From Telluria aromaticivorans (GTDB lineage: Bacteria > Pseudomonadota > Gammaproteobacteria > Burkholderiales > Burkholderiaceae_D), in contig NZ_JABAIV010000003.1 in the NCBI RefSeq assembly GCF_013003915.1, forward strand, positions 372,001-436,000: DNA of 64,000 nucleotides, written 5' to 3'. Every line of letters starts with the position of its first letter. The first letter of the stretch is position 1. The notes below the pieces were generated by a model. That model had not been told where the DNA came from, ran no database searches, and worked only from the letters and a program-made list of their open reading frames with translations. Both the position numbers and the translations under genes were made by a program. This document shows positions 1-8,771 of the stretch, piece after piece.

Positions 1-318
1 CGCTACCAGATCACCGCCGATGCCCAGGCCTCGGTGCGCCGGGTCGACTACCAGCATGCGGATCACCGACCAGTCATCCGGGAAGATTGCGCTCCTGGGC
101 TTGCCGGGGCCGACGTGCACGATCGCACCCACGACCTGACCGTCCAGTTCGGCTACCAGCAGGTCGGCCTGGACGGCGAGATCCGCCATCCGGCCGATGC
201 CTTCGCTGAATGCGGGCCAATCCTCGTATTCGTGTTGGTACTGGCCGAAGGCGGCCAGCGCCACGCGATTGACACCATCGCGGTCGGCTGCCTCGTAGGG
301 GCGGATGAGATAGCTCAT
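1..318 (-). CDS. GNAT family N-acetyltransferase (3' end outside window)
   Basis: The reading frame starts at the ATG ending at 318 and is open for 106 codons to the window edge, so its C-terminus is missing. The N-terminus (MSYLIRPYEAADRDGVNRVA) has the usual beta-alpha opening of GNAT acetyltransferases. Near the edge, LVVDPAHRGLGIG fits motif A (R/Q-x-x-G-x-G/A), which binds acetyl-CoA pyrophosphate. The acceptor substrate cannot be told. It is the last gene on this strand below a 46-residue gene and is separated from it by about 120 bases. Confidence 0.75.
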   Translation of the reverse strand, partial: MSYLIRPYEAADRDGVNRVALAAFGQYQHEYEDWPAFSEGIGRMADLAVQADLLVAELDGQVVGAIVHVGPGKPRSAIFPDDWSVIRMLVVDPAHRGLGIGGDLVA

Positions 319-441
319 CGCCCAAGTATAAGGTGGTTCTCCCGCAAACGAGCGAAGGGCCGGGTGCGCTCGATGCGGACCCGGCCCTTCTCGTTTCAGG
401 CGCCGCGCTGGTAGACGCGGGCGCTCTGCAGCCAGCCTTGC

Positions 442-582
442 TTAGTTCCAGCCGCCTGCGTTCGAGCGAAACTCGACGTGGAAAGGCTTGGCAAGTTCAG
501 CCTGCTTGCGCAGGACGTTCAGGGCGCGGCCATTGGCGGCGGCCAGCAGCAGGCGGGCAACGGTGTTCAGGAAATTCTTCAT
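442..582 (-). CDS. Small hypothetical protein, 46 residues
   Basis: A short frame reads MKNFLNTVARLLLAAANGRA at the start and ends FRSNAGGWN-stop. It has a clear GAGGAG ribosome site seven bases before the ATG and a good sigma-70-type promoter about 80 bases upstream (663-690), which makes it a credible gene despite its size. The first half is a probable amphipathic or membrane-associating helix; the second half is basic and Asn/Gly ended. I do not recognise the family. It stands alone between the mdc operon end and the acetyltransferase. Confidence 0.55.
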   Translation of the reverse strand: MKNFLNTVARLLLAAANGRALNVLRKQAELAKPFHVEFRSNAGGWN

Positions 583-662
583 AGCGACTCCTCTTTTACC
601 TTGTCAACATCGGCAAGGCTGACGGTAAGCATGCGATCACGAATGCGATGCGATACAACCGT

Positions 663-690
663 TATATAGGCGAGTCAGTCAAACTTCCAA
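663..690 (-). promoter_or_regulatory. Putative sigma-70 promoter of the 46-residue gene
   Basis: Read on the minus strand, TTGGAA (685-690) and TATATA (663-668) are separated by 16 bases. Transcription would begin near 655 and give a leader of about 70 bases to the ATG at 582. The stretch 583-727 is visibly richer in A/T than its surroundings and holds no other gene. Confidence 0.5.
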
Positions 691-727
691 TTCCCATTAG
701 CAATACCAGACATCATCCTCGTGAATG

Positions 728-1657
728 TTATTCGAGTTGCCTCCCCAGCCAGGAGCATACGCCTCCGAGGGAGCGGAATTCGGTAATGGAACGGCAAGCG
801 ATGTCCGGGTGGCGTGCCTGCAACATGCGCGACAAGGCCGCGCCCGGTCCCAGTTCGAGCGCGACAGTCACGCCGGCCTCGACGCAGGCGTCCATGCAGT
901 CTTTCCAGCGGATCGGTTCCGCAAGCTGGCGTGCCAGGTGGTCAACTGCCCGGCTGGCATCCTGCAGCGGTTCGGCGGAGATGCCGGACAGGACCGGGAA
1001 GGCCGGCGCCGACCAGCGCTGGGCGTGCAGCAGTGCCGCGAAAGGCGCCACCGCAGCCCCCATTAGCGGCGTGTGGGAGGCGACTTCAACCGGCAGCACC
1101 GCGGCGCGGCCGCCCGCTGCGACGGCCGCCTCGGCCAGTGCTTCACGCTGCCTGGCAAGCCCGCCGGCCACCAGCGTGTCGTCGCCGGTCACGATGGCAG
1201 CATGGAAGCCGAAACGCTGCAGCAGTTCGTCGGCGCTGCCGATCGGCATATCGGACAGGGCGACCATGCCCTGGGGCGGCCCGCTGGCCATACAGGCATC
1301 CATCAGGCGGGCGCGCTCGACGGCAAGTTTCACGGCATCAAGGGGGTCGAGGGCGCCGGCGACGCCCCAGGCGGCCAGCTCGCCGATGCTGTAGCCCGCA
1401 ACCAGCGCAGGCGCGGGCGCCAGCTCGCCCAGGGCGGTCCACGTGGCCAGGGTGGCGGCCACGATCGATGGCTGGGCCACCCGGTTGGAAAAGCGCGCCG
1501 GGCCCTCGAGGGACTCACGCAGCGGCCCTGCCAGTGCCGGGTCGTCGAACCAGGCGTCGAGCAGGCGGCCGGCCGCCGGATTATCCCGCGCCATGTCGAA
1601 CATGGCTGGATGCTGGGCACCCTGGCCCGGACACAGGATAAGAAGCCGTCCCGCCAT
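728..1657 (-). CDS. mdcH: Malonate decarboxylase epsilon subunit (malonyl-CoA:ACP transferase)
   Basis: MdcH moves a malonyl group from malonyl-CoA onto the decarboxylase acyl carrier protein and so primes the enzyme. The 309-residue protein opens MAGRLLILCPGQGAQHPAMF, the GQGAQ motif of FabD-type acyltransferases. The nucleophile elbow is GYSIGELAAWG (G-x-S-x-G), and VASHTPLM carries the expected catalytic histidine. The ATG at 1657 was chosen because it gives the canonical N-terminus; its frame is also open far upstream through mdcB. It lies one base after the mdcB stop and is the last gene of the operon. Confidence 0.93.
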   Translation of the reverse strand: MAGRLLILCPGQGAQHPAMFDMARDNPAAGRLLDAWFDDPALAGPLRESLEGPARFSNRVAQPSIVAATLATWTALGELAPAPALVAGYSIGELAAWGVAGALDPLDAVKLAVERARLMDACMASGPPQGMVALSDMPIGSADELLQRFGFHAAIVTGDDTLVAGGLARQREALAEAAVAAGGRAAVLPVEVASHTPLMGAAVAPFAALLHAQRWSAPAFPVLSGISAEPLQDASRAVDHLARQLAEPIRWKDCMDACVEAGVTVALELGPGAALSRMLQARHPDIACRSITEFRSLGGVCSWLGRQLE

Positions 1658-1658
1658 G

Positions 1659-2693
1659 TCAGCCCTGCCCTGCGCACACGGCGTGCAGCAGGCAGGCGGC
1701 GCCCAGCAGGTCGGCCGCGCCGCCCGGCGACAGACGTGCGACGACGAAGGCGCGGTGGCAGGCCAACGCGCGTTCCTCCCAGTCCGGGGCGGCGGTCCCG
1801 CCACGCGCGACGAAGGCGCGTGCCTGGCGCCGCACCGCCTGCGCGCCTTCGATGCCGCCGCGGTGATAGACGTTGGTGTCACTGATGTGGGCCATCAGCG
1901 CGAACAGTGCGTCGACGCGGGCCTGCCGCATGCCACGTTTGGCGCCGAGCGCGCGCTGCAAGGCCGGCAAGCCGATGCCGAATACCGAGGGGAAGCCGCG
2001 CGCACCCTCCTCGCGTGCGCCGCTGGCGGCGTAGCGCTGCAGGGCCTCGGCGCCGTGCGACTGCGTGCCGCTGCCGATACCGGCGTCGCCGCTATGGGCG
2101 CCGAGCGCCCCTCCCCATTGCCGCAAGAGCGTGGACTGGATTACTGCAGGTTCCAGCGCCGCGCCGTCCGCGCGGCAGCGGCCGATTGCAGCGCACAACA
2201 TGCCCAGACAGAAGATGGCGCCGCGATGGGTGTTGATGCCGCTTGTGGCGCGCAGCATTCGCTGCTCGGCCTCGATTCCCAGGCGTTTCAGCACGTGAAA
2301 GGGCGCATCGGCCATGCCGGCTGCGGTGATGCGCAGGAAGTAGCGGCGCAGCGCGAACATGCTGCGCATGAAGGTCGCGGCCGTCATGTCCTCATGGCTG
2401 CCGTTGTCGACAAGCGACACCAGTCCGGGCTTCGGGTAAAGGGCCAGTTCGGCATAGAGGCTGCGCACGGCGAGGCGTGCGATCTGCTGGCAGAACCCCT
2501 TGTCGCGAACAAGGCCGGGCAAGGCCGGTGCGTGCTGCGCCGGGATGAAGCCTTCGCCCGGACATGGCGCATTCAGTTCCTCGTTCCATCCGGGACCGGC
2601 TGAAGGGTCGACCGCCGGGCCGAGGGCGGAGCTGGGCAAGGGGTGGAGCGAAGGTTTGAATAACAGGCCCGGTGCGGTGCTCAGTTCGGCCAT
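1659..2693 (-). CDS. mdcB: Triphosphoribosyl-dephospho-CoA synthase
   Basis: MdcB makes 2'-(5''-triphosphoribosyl)-3'-dephospho-CoA, the precursor of the prosthetic group carried by MdcC. The CitG/MdcB core begins near residue 70 (LAVRSLYAELALYPKPGLVS) and includes the conserved GINTHRGAIFCLGML segment. With the ATG at 2693 the protein has 344 residues, and its proline-rich leader of about 60 residues precedes the conserved core, so a later start is possible. It overlaps mdcG by 13 bases. Its place between mdcG and mdcH differs from the Klebsiella order, where mdcB follows mdcA. Confidence 0.9.
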   Translation of the reverse strand: MAELSTAPGLLFKPSLHPLPSSALGPAVDPSAGPGWNEELNAPCPGEGFIPAQHAPALPGLVRDKGFCQQIARLAVRSLYAELALYPKPGLVSLVDNGSHEDMTAATFMRSMFALRRYFLRITAAGMADAPFHVLKRLGIEAEQRMLRATSGINTHRGAIFCLGMLCAAIGRCRADGAALEPAVIQSTLLRQWGGALGAHSGDAGIGSGTQSHGAEALQRYAASGAREEGARGFPSVFGIGLPALQRALGAKRGMRQARVDALFALMAHISDTNVYHRGGIEGAQAVRRQARAFVARGGTAAPDWEERALACHRAFVVARLSPGGAADLLGAACLLHAVCAGQG

Positions 2694-3361
2694 GCGCCCT
2701 CCTCCAGCGTCGCGATCAATTCCCCGGGCGCGACCAGCGCCACCCGCTCGAGCCCCTTGGCCAGCACGCGCGTGCCGGGCGCACTGCCGAATGCGGCGCG
2801 CAGCTCTTTCCATGCTACCGCGCGCCCATCCGGGAACACGATCTCACCATCCAGCGGCAGGCTGGTTGCGTACCGGGCCAGCAGGTCCAGCCCGGCCATC
2901 AGCTGCGCGCGGTTCAGGGGACGCAGCAACAGGTCGATGTCCGATGCCGGCGTCAGGTAGCGCTGTCCGGTGAGCGCCTCGAGGGCCACCGAACCGTAGA
3001 CGGCCAGCCCCAACCCGGCCTCGGCGGCCTCGCGCTCGAGCACGGCCAGCCGTTCACGCCAGGCCGCCGGCACCGCGTCGAGAGCGCCGACCAGGGCCAG
3101 CGCGCGGGTGCGGCGCTGGACGTCGGCCAGTTCCACCCGGCAGCCGACCCGCAGCTTGCCGCCGCCGTCCGGACGCGGCGGCATGGCGAAGCCGATCGCC
3201 ACCTCGCCGGGTGCAAGACTGGTTTCGGACCGCCGTACCGTAGCCGGCCAGCCGGCATCACGCCAGGCATCGAGAGCGCCGGCCGTCCCGGAGGGCGCGC
3301 CGGCATGCGCCCGTTCCCATCCGCGGCTCGTCAGCCAGACCAGGTCATGCCGGGCGAACAT
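2681..3361 (-). CDS. mdcG: Phosphoribosyl-dephospho-CoA transferase
   Basis: MdcG attaches the prosthetic group made by MdcB to the serine of the acyl carrier protein MdcC, producing holo-enzyme. The 226-residue protein starts MFARHDLVWLTSRGWERA, typical of the family, and contains LTPASDIDLLLRP, the nucleotidyltransferase-like G/S-D-x-D signature. The ATG at 3361 overlaps the end of mdcE by 17 bases. That overlap and the one with mdcB indicate translational coupling of the maturation genes to the enzyme genes. Confidence 0.92.
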   Translation of the reverse strand: MFARHDLVWLTSRGWERAHAGAPSGTAGALDAWRDAGWPATVRRSETSLAPGEVAIGFAMPPRPDGGGKLRVGCRVELADVQRRTRALALVGALDAVPAAWRERLAVLEREAAEAGLGLAVYGSVALEALTGQRYLTPASDIDLLLRPLNRAQLMAGLDLLARYATSLPLDGEIVFPDGRAVAWKELRAAFGSAPGTRVLAKGLERVALVAPGELIATLEEGAWPN

Positions 3362-4064
3362 CGCTGCCCGTCCTGACCGCTTGCGCCACTGGATGCGCCA
3401 GCATGCGTCCGCCGCGCGCGTGGCCCAGGGCCATGCGTTCATCCTCGGCGCCGCACTCGCGCAGCGCCCGCGCCAGTTCGCCGGCGAGGTCGTGCTCCCA
3501 GATGCCGTGCAGGCCACCCATGCGCAGGTAATTCTCGGGCCCCGGCGCGAACACCGGGTTGTCCCTGGCCAGTTCGCTCAAGCGTTCTTCCGGCACCTTG
3601 GTGATGCGCGCCATCGCCGGCAAGCCCATCACGCGGATGGTCGCCTGCGGCAGCGCGAAGCAGGCGCTGGCGATCAGGCCGCTGGTGATGAAGCCGCCGG
3701 ATAGCGCCTGGTCGTAGACCAGGCCGATGACCGTGTGCCCCTTGCGCCGCGCCAGGTCGACGCATTTGCCGAGATGGGCCATGTAGCTGTTGATGCCCAA
3801 CATCTCGTCGCGGTGCCGCAGGCGCTGGCCCTGGGTGTCGACCAGGATCAGGATCGGCCGTCCCGGATTGGTTTGCACCGTTTTCAGGATGGCCTGGGCC
3901 TGGGCCAGCGCGATCTCGATGCCGATCGGGACGTGGCCGGTGGTGCCGATCACGTCGACCGCTTGGGCGTCGACCTGGGCGCTGCCGGACAGGAAATTGT
4001 CGCGCTCGGTGATATCGTGCCCGCCCGGGAACAGCTGCGTTGCCAGAGTCTGCCAATCCATCAT
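3345..4064 (-). CDS. mdcE: Malonate decarboxylase gamma subunit
   Basis: MdcE pairs with MdcD to form the carboxy-lyase that decarboxylates malonyl-S-ACP to acetyl-S-ACP. The 239-residue protein shows the crotonase/carboxyltransferase features PILILVDTQGQRLRHRDEML, GINSYMAHLGKC and YDQALSGGFITSGLIA. Its ATG overlaps the mdcD stop by four bases (ATGA), a common sign of stoichiometric coupling. Length is about normal for the family (roughly 240-270 residues). Confidence 0.95.
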   Translation of the reverse strand: MMDWQTLATQLFPGGHDITERDNFLSGSAQVDAQAVDVIGTTGHVPIGIEIALAQAQAILKTVQTNPGRPILILVDTQGQRLRHRDEMLGINSYMAHLGKCVDLARRKGHTVIGLVYDQALSGGFITSGLIASACFALPQATIRVMGLPAMARITKVPEERLSELARDNPVFAPGPENYLRMGGLHGIWEHDLAGELARALRECGAEDERMALGHARGGRMLAHPVAQAVRTGSDVRPA

Positions 4065-5005
4065 TGTTCTCCCGTGGGCGTTGCCGGCTGCGCAGCCGCC
4101 TGCGGTGCCGGCCGGTAGTCAAGGCGGTGCCGGGCCGCCAGCGCCATGAAGGCCTCGGCCTCCAGCATCGGTACGCCGGCCGGGTCGGGAATGCCCAGCC
4201 CCTTCCAGACGTCCATCGGCTCGGCCAGTCCCTCCGTGTCCGCCAGGCGCCTGGCCAGCATGCCCTGCTCGGCCAGCAGGTCCTCCAGTGTCAGCTGCGC
4301 CCCGCCCGCGGCTACGTCCGCGATCGCCTGCAAGGCGGCAGCGCGGAAGGCCGCGGTATCGTCCGGCACCAGCACCTGGCAGTCGCCCAGCAGGTAGCGG
4401 TGCTTGCCGCCGGTGGTGCGCCAGACCAGGGCGCGGTCGCGCGAGTCGAATTCTTCGACCCCGTTGGCGGTCTCGATGACTTCGGGGCCGGACATGGCGA
4501 GGCGCCCTTCTTCCGACATGATGACGGTATTCGCGCAGCGCGCCGAGATGCCCATGCCGCCGAAGCAGCCGTTCGATCCGCCGATGACGGCGATCACCGG
4601 GATGCCGGCTTCGCGCGCGTCGAGCATGGCGCGCATCACCTCCGATACCGCGATCAGGCCGGCATTGGCTTCGTGCAGGCGCACGCCGCCCGATTCGAGC
4701 AGCAGCAGTACCGCCTGCGCGCCTTCATCCACCGCGCGACGCAGCATGCCGACCAGCTTGGCGCCATGGACTTCGCCGACCGCGCCGCCCATGAAGCCGC
4801 CCTCCTGGGCGGCGCCAAAGACCACCTGCCCGCCAAGCAGGCCCCGCCCGACCACCACGCCGTCATCAAACGAGACCGGTGCATCGAGCTGGGCCAAGTG
4901 CGGGCTGGCCACGCGGCTACTTGGCGGCAGGAATTCCTCGAAGCTGCCGGAATCGAAGATGGCGGGAATGCGCTGGCGCGCCGTGAGTTCCAGGTAGCTG
5001 CTCAT
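4061..5005 (-). CDS. mdcD: Malonate decarboxylase beta subunit
   Basis: MdcD is the biotin-independent partner of MdcE in the decarboxylation step. It has 314 residues, opens MSSYLELTARQRIPAIFDSG and carries the carboxyltransferase-fold stretch LESGGVRLHEANAGLIAVSE followed by a glycine-rich segment (VIGGSNGCFGGMGISA). It overlaps mdcC upstream and mdcE downstream by four bases each. The C-terminus ends in an Ala/Pro-rich tail (PAPQAAAQPATPTGEQ) that may be disordered. Confidence 0.95.
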   Translation of the reverse strand: MSSYLELTARQRIPAIFDSGSFEEFLPPSSRVASPHLAQLDAPVSFDDGVVVGRGLLGGQVVFGAAQEGGFMGGAVGEVHGAKLVGMLRRAVDEGAQAVLLLLESGGVRLHEANAGLIAVSEVMRAMLDAREAGIPVIAVIGGSNGCFGGMGISARCANTVIMSEEGRLAMSGPEVIETANGVEEFDSRDRALVWRTTGGKHRYLLGDCQVLVPDDTAAFRAAALQAIADVAAGGAQLTLEDLLAEQGMLARRLADTEGLAEPMDVWKGLGIPDPAGVPMLEAEAFMALAARHRLDYRPAPQAAAQPATPTGEQ

Positions 5006-5316
5006 GGTGTTCCCCCGGTGAGCGATTCCACGGCCTGGTCGAGCCGCAGGCTGACCACGGCCGGCGTGGCGCCCATGTCGTTGATGCAGATGCGCGCATC
5101 GGCCAGGCCCCAGCGCTCGTGGAAGTCCGCCATCACGGCCTGCCAGGTGGCGCCGAAGCCGACCGCGGCGGTGCGTACTTCGATTTCGCAGGCGCCGCCG
5201 AGCGCGGCCGGCTCGATCAGCACCTCGAGATTGCCCGAGCCGACCACGCCGACCAGCTGCGGCATGCCTACAAGGGAACGTGCGCCCTGCTCGAATCGGA
5301 ATTGAAGCGTTTCCAT
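5002..5316 (-). CDS. mdcC: Malonate decarboxylase acyl carrier protein (delta subunit)
   Basis: MdcC carries the phosphoribosyl-dephospho-CoA group on which acetyl and malonyl are exchanged. The 104-residue protein has the family motif VVGSGNLEVLIEP; Ser27 is the expected attachment site. It lies 10 bases after mdcA and overlaps mdcD by four bases. The length matches known delta subunits (about 100 residues). Confidence 0.94.
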   Translation of the reverse strand: METLQFRFEQGARSLVGMPQLVGVVGSGNLEVLIEPAALGGACEIEVRTAAVGFGATWQAVMADFHERWGLADARICINDMGATPAVVSLRLDQAVESLTGGTP

Positions 5317-5326
5317 ATTGGTGTCC

Positions 5327-6994
5327 TTACCAGTTCCTGAAGCGCTTCGGCGGCTCGTACAGGCCGCCCGATGCGCGCACCAGGCCTTTCATGTTCTTGG
5401 CCGCCAGCAGGTCGCGGGTTGCCAGGCGCTTGTCGATACCGAGGTCTTCGGCGCGCTGGATGATGCCACGGTCGCGCAGGTTTTCCACCATGCGCTTGTC
5501 GCGGCCCATGCCCACCGGCGTGTAGCCCGCTACGCCACGGATGGCCTGCTCGCGTTCTTCGTCGCTGCGGCACAGCAGCAGGTTCGCGATGCCTTCTTCG
5601 GTCAGGATGTGGGTGACGTCGTCGCCATAGATCATCACCGGCGGGATCGCCATGCCGGTCTGCTCGGCCAGCTGCCAGGCGTCCAGCTTCTCGACGAAGG
5701 CCGGCGCCATGTGCTCGCGGAAGGTCTCGACCATCTGCACCACCAGCTTCTGCCCGCGCGGGATGGTATTGCGGCCCGCGCGCGCCTGCTGCCCTGCTTT
5801 GAGCCAGGCCGCGCTCGGATGGCGGCGGCCGCGCGCGTCCGCGCCCATGTTCGGCGCCCCGCCGAAGCCCGAGATGCGGCCCAGGGTCGCGGTGGATGAA
5901 TTGCCCTGCAAGTCGATCTGCAGGGTGGAGCCGATGAACATGTCGCAGGCATAGTGGCCGGCCGCCTGCGAGAAGGCGCGGTTGCTGCGCATGGAACCGT
6001 CCGCTCCGACGAAGAAGACGTCGGGCCGCGCGGCGATATAGTTTTCCATGCCGAGCTCGGAGCCGAACGAGTGCACCGATTCGACGAAACCGGCCTCGAT
6101 CGCCGGAATCAATGCCGGGTGCGGGTTCAGGGCCCAGTGGCGGGCGATCTTCCCCTTCAGGCCAAGGTCCATCGCATAGGTCGGCAACAGCAGTTCGATG
6201 GCGGCGGTATCGAAGCCGATGCCGTGGTTCAGGCGCTCGACCTGGTATTCGGCATAGATGCCCTTGATCGCCATCATCGCCATCAGCACCTGGATCTCGG
6301 AGATCTGGGCCGGGTCGCGCGTGAACAGCGGCTCGATGTAATAAGGCGTGGGCGACTGCACCACGTACTCGACCCAGCTTGACGGAATGTCGACCCGCGG
6401 CAGCTTGTCGACGATCTTGTTCACCTGGGCGATCACGATGCCGCTCTTGAAGGCCGTGGCCTCGACGATGGCCGGGGTGTCCTCGGTATTCGGGCCGGTG
6501 TACAGGTTGCCCTCGCGGTCGGCCATTTCGGCCGCCACCAGCGCCACGCGCGGGGTCAGGTCGACGAAATAGCGCGCGAACAGTTCCAGGTAGGTGTGGA
6601 TCGCGCCGATATTCAGCTTGCCGGACTGCGCCAGCTTGGCCAGCCGGCCGGCCTGCGGCCCGGAGAAGGAAAAGTCCAGGCGCGAACCAATGCCCTTCTC
6701 GAACACGTCGAGGTGTTCGGGCAGCGACAGCACCGACAGCAGCATGTGCAGGTTGTTGATGCGGCCGGGGTCGAGCCGTGTCAGCGCCTTGCCGAGAAAG
6801 TCGGCCTGCTTCTGGTTGTTCCCTTCCAGGCAGACCCGGTCGCCGGGTTCGAGCACCTGGTGCAGCAGCTCGACGATGTGCGAGGACGCGACGATCTTGC
6901 CGTCCAGCGCATCGCCGAGCGCCGCCCGGGCCCGTTCCAGGCGGTCCCGGCGGTTGCTTTGCTGGGTAGTCCAGCGGCCTTCAGCATGGTTCAT
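5327..6994 (-). CDS. mdcA: Malonate decarboxylase alpha subunit (acetyl-S-ACP:malonate ACP transferase)
   Basis: MdcA exchanges acetyl for malonyl on MdcC, releasing acetate. The 555-residue protein has the expected early motif CLEGNNQKQADFLGKAL and a CoA-transferase-like body with FGGAPNMGADARGRRH near residue 400. The frame is open upstream, but the ATG at 6994 gives the family N-terminus and length and has a GGGAAA ribosome site. It is the first enzyme gene, 37 bases after the transporter. Confidence 0.95.
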   Translation of the reverse strand: MNHAEGRWTTQQSNRRDRLERARAALGDALDGKIVASSHIVELLHQVLEPGDRVCLEGNNQKQADFLGKALTRLDPGRINNLHMLLSVLSLPEHLDVFEKGIGSRLDFSFSGPQAGRLAKLAQSGKLNIGAIHTYLELFARYFVDLTPRVALVAAEMADREGNLYTGPNTEDTPAIVEATAFKSGIVIAQVNKIVDKLPRVDIPSSWVEYVVQSPTPYYIEPLFTRDPAQISEIQVLMAMMAIKGIYAEYQVERLNHGIGFDTAAIELLLPTYAMDLGLKGKIARHWALNPHPALIPAIEAGFVESVHSFGSELGMENYIAARPDVFFVGADGSMRSNRAFSQAAGHYACDMFIGSTLQIDLQGNSSTATLGRISGFGGAPNMGADARGRRHPSAAWLKAGQQARAGRNTIPRGQKLVVQMVETFREHMAPAFVEKLDAWQLAEQTGMAIPPVMIYGDDVTHILTEEGIANLLLCRSDEEREQAIRGVAGYTPVGMGRDKRMVENLRDRGIIQRAEDLGIDKRLATRDLLAAKNMKGLVRASGGLYEPPKRFRNW

Positions 6995-7031
6995 TGGATT
7001 TCCCAAAAAGTGATTGCACCGGCCCCGCCCG

Positions 7032-8507
7032 TCAGAACACCACGAACAGCACCCACACCACGACCGGCGCGACCAGGGTGACGATACCGCCATAGATCAT
7101 CAGCTGGCGCAGGAATACATCCCGGTCGACGTGCTGGGCACTGGCCAGCACCAGCGCGCCGTTGGTCGAGAACGGGCTGACGTCGACGATGGTGGATGCC
7201 ACCGCCATCGCGGCGATGAAGCCGATCGGATCGACCCCGGTGCCCGAGGCCAGGAAAGGCACGGCCAGCGGGATCAGGGACCCCAGCACCGCGGTGGACG
7301 AGGCAAAGGCCGACACGATGGCGCCGACGAAGAGCAGCAGCAGCGCGACCGTCAGCGGCGAGGTGAGGCTGGCGACGCTGTCGCCGACCCAGGTGATGGT
7401 GCCCATCTTCTGCATCACGCCGACATAGGTGCTGACGCCGACGATCAGCATGATCTCGGGCCAGGACACCTGGCCGATGGCGCGTTTCTGCACCTGCGGC
7501 GACAGGATCGAAATCAGGAGGCCGATCGAGATGGCGACGAAGCCGATGTCGAGCTTGTACAACAGGGTCAGTACGGCCAGCGCGACCAGTCCCACGACGG
7601 TGACGACCTGGTGGAAGGTCGGGCCTTCGGCGGCGACCGCACCTGCAGTCCCAGCGCCAGCGGCCGCGGAACGGCTGCCACCCATGCTGCCCATGGTGCC
7701 GGCTGCTGCCCCGCCCGCCGCCCCGCCCATCGCGCTACCCATCGCCCCGACCGCCTGGCCGGAGCCCTGCTGCGTCAGCTTTTCCTCGCTCGCGGCCTCG
7801 CTCTCGGCGTCGCCGTAGATCTGTGGCCCCTGCGCGGCCATTGCCACATTGGTGCCGAAGGGGACGCCAGGCAGGCCCAGGCCGGACTTCGGCACCTGCT
7901 GCTTCATCAGCTTCATGCCGCCGAATGCGAAGAACAGCAGCACCGAGACCGCCAGGTTGACGCCGAGGCTGGTAAAGGCAGTGGTCAGCGGCGAGATCGG
8001 CAAGCCGGCTTCCATCACGACCTTGTTGGTGATGCCGCCGTAGATGCTGATCGGGGAAAAGCCGCCGCCCTGGGCGCCGTGGATCACCATCAGGCCCATC
8101 ATCAGCGGGTTGATGTTGTACTTGGCGGCGAAGCCGAGCGCGATCGGTGCGATGATCGCCACCGCTGCCGGGCTGACCGCGCCGACCGAAGTCAGCAGCG
8201 CGGTGATCGCGAACATCACCCAGGGAATGGCAGCGATGCGCCCGCCGACCGCCCGTACGGCGAGCCTCACCAGCCAGTCGATGGTGCCGTTGTTCTGGGC
8301 CTGGGCGAACAGGAAAGTGATGCCGACCAGGGTCAGGAACAGTTCGGCCGGGAAGCCGGCCATGATGGCCTTGGTTTGCATGCCGGCGACCACGGTGCCG
8401 ACCAGGAAGGCCCCGACAAAGGCGATGACGCCCATATTGATGGGCAGGGCGGTGGCCAGGACGAACATCAGGGCCAGCACGCAGATTGCAATCATGTGAG
8501 AGGACAC
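7032..8507 (-). CDS. MatC-like malonate/dicarboxylate transporter (SLC13-type)
   Basis: This 491-residue membrane protein opens with MSSHMIAICVLALMFVLATA and two hydrophobic segments of the MatC N-terminal type. Further motifs are LTSVGAVSPAAVAIIAPIAL and HGAQGGGFSPISIYGGITNK, followed in the C-terminal half by DVSPFSTNGALVLA. About ten membrane segments are visible. It heads the malonate operon, so malonate import is the natural inference, in place of the MdcF or MadLM transporters used elsewhere. Oddly, the two membrane halves are joined by an insert of about 80 residues (roughly 225-305) very rich in Gly, Ala, Met and Ser, probably a disordered cytoplasmic loop. Confidence 0.85.
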   Translation of the reverse strand: MSSHMIAICVLALMFVLATALPINMGVIAFVGAFLVGTVVAGMQTKAIMAGFPAELFLTLVGITFLFAQAQNNGTIDWLVRLAVRAVGGRIAAIPWVMFAITALLTSVGAVSPAAVAIIAPIALGFAAKYNINPLMMGLMVIHGAQGGGFSPISIYGGITNKVVMEAGLPISPLTTAFTSLGVNLAVSVLLFFAFGGMKLMKQQVPKSGLGLPGVPFGTNVAMAAQGPQIYGDAESEAASEEKLTQQGSGQAVGAMGSAMGGAAGGAAAGTMGSMGGSRSAAAGAGTAGAVAAEGPTFHQVVTVVGLVALAVLTLLYKLDIGFVAISIGLLISILSPQVQKRAIGQVSWPEIMLIVGVSTYVGVMQKMGTITWVGDSVASLTSPLTVALLLLFVGAIVSAFASSTAVLGSLIPLAVPFLASGTGVDPIGFIAAMAVASTIVDVSPFSTNGALVLASAQHVDRDVFLRQLMIYGGIVTLVAPVVVWVLFVVF

Positions 8508-8771
8508 GGCAGTGCTCCTTCAGGGCGCGGCCCCCGGCTCCAACCGTGACCGCTGGTGATACGTCTCCAAATCATCCCCGGCTCCCCATACCATTGAAAC
8601 GGGCTGGCGCAGGTCGGGCATGCACTTTTGTTATGCTATTTTGTGACCTAAAGGTAGCGCTGAACCCTGCCGGGATCAATTAGGCTTAGGTGCTAACGTT
8701 TACTTTCAGCGGAACTATCCGGGTTAAACGTAACCCATACCCTGGTCGGATGTTATTTCGCAGTTGCAGTT
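8508..8771. promoter_or_regulatory. Upstream region of the malonate operon
   Basis: These 260 bases precede the first gene of the minus-strand mdc operon and contain no gene. The part 8620-8760 is AT-richer and should hold the promoter and the LysR-type operator. A weak candidate on the minus strand is TTGATC (near 8680) with TACCTT 17 bases on. I could not pick a convincing operator. Confidence 0.35.
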
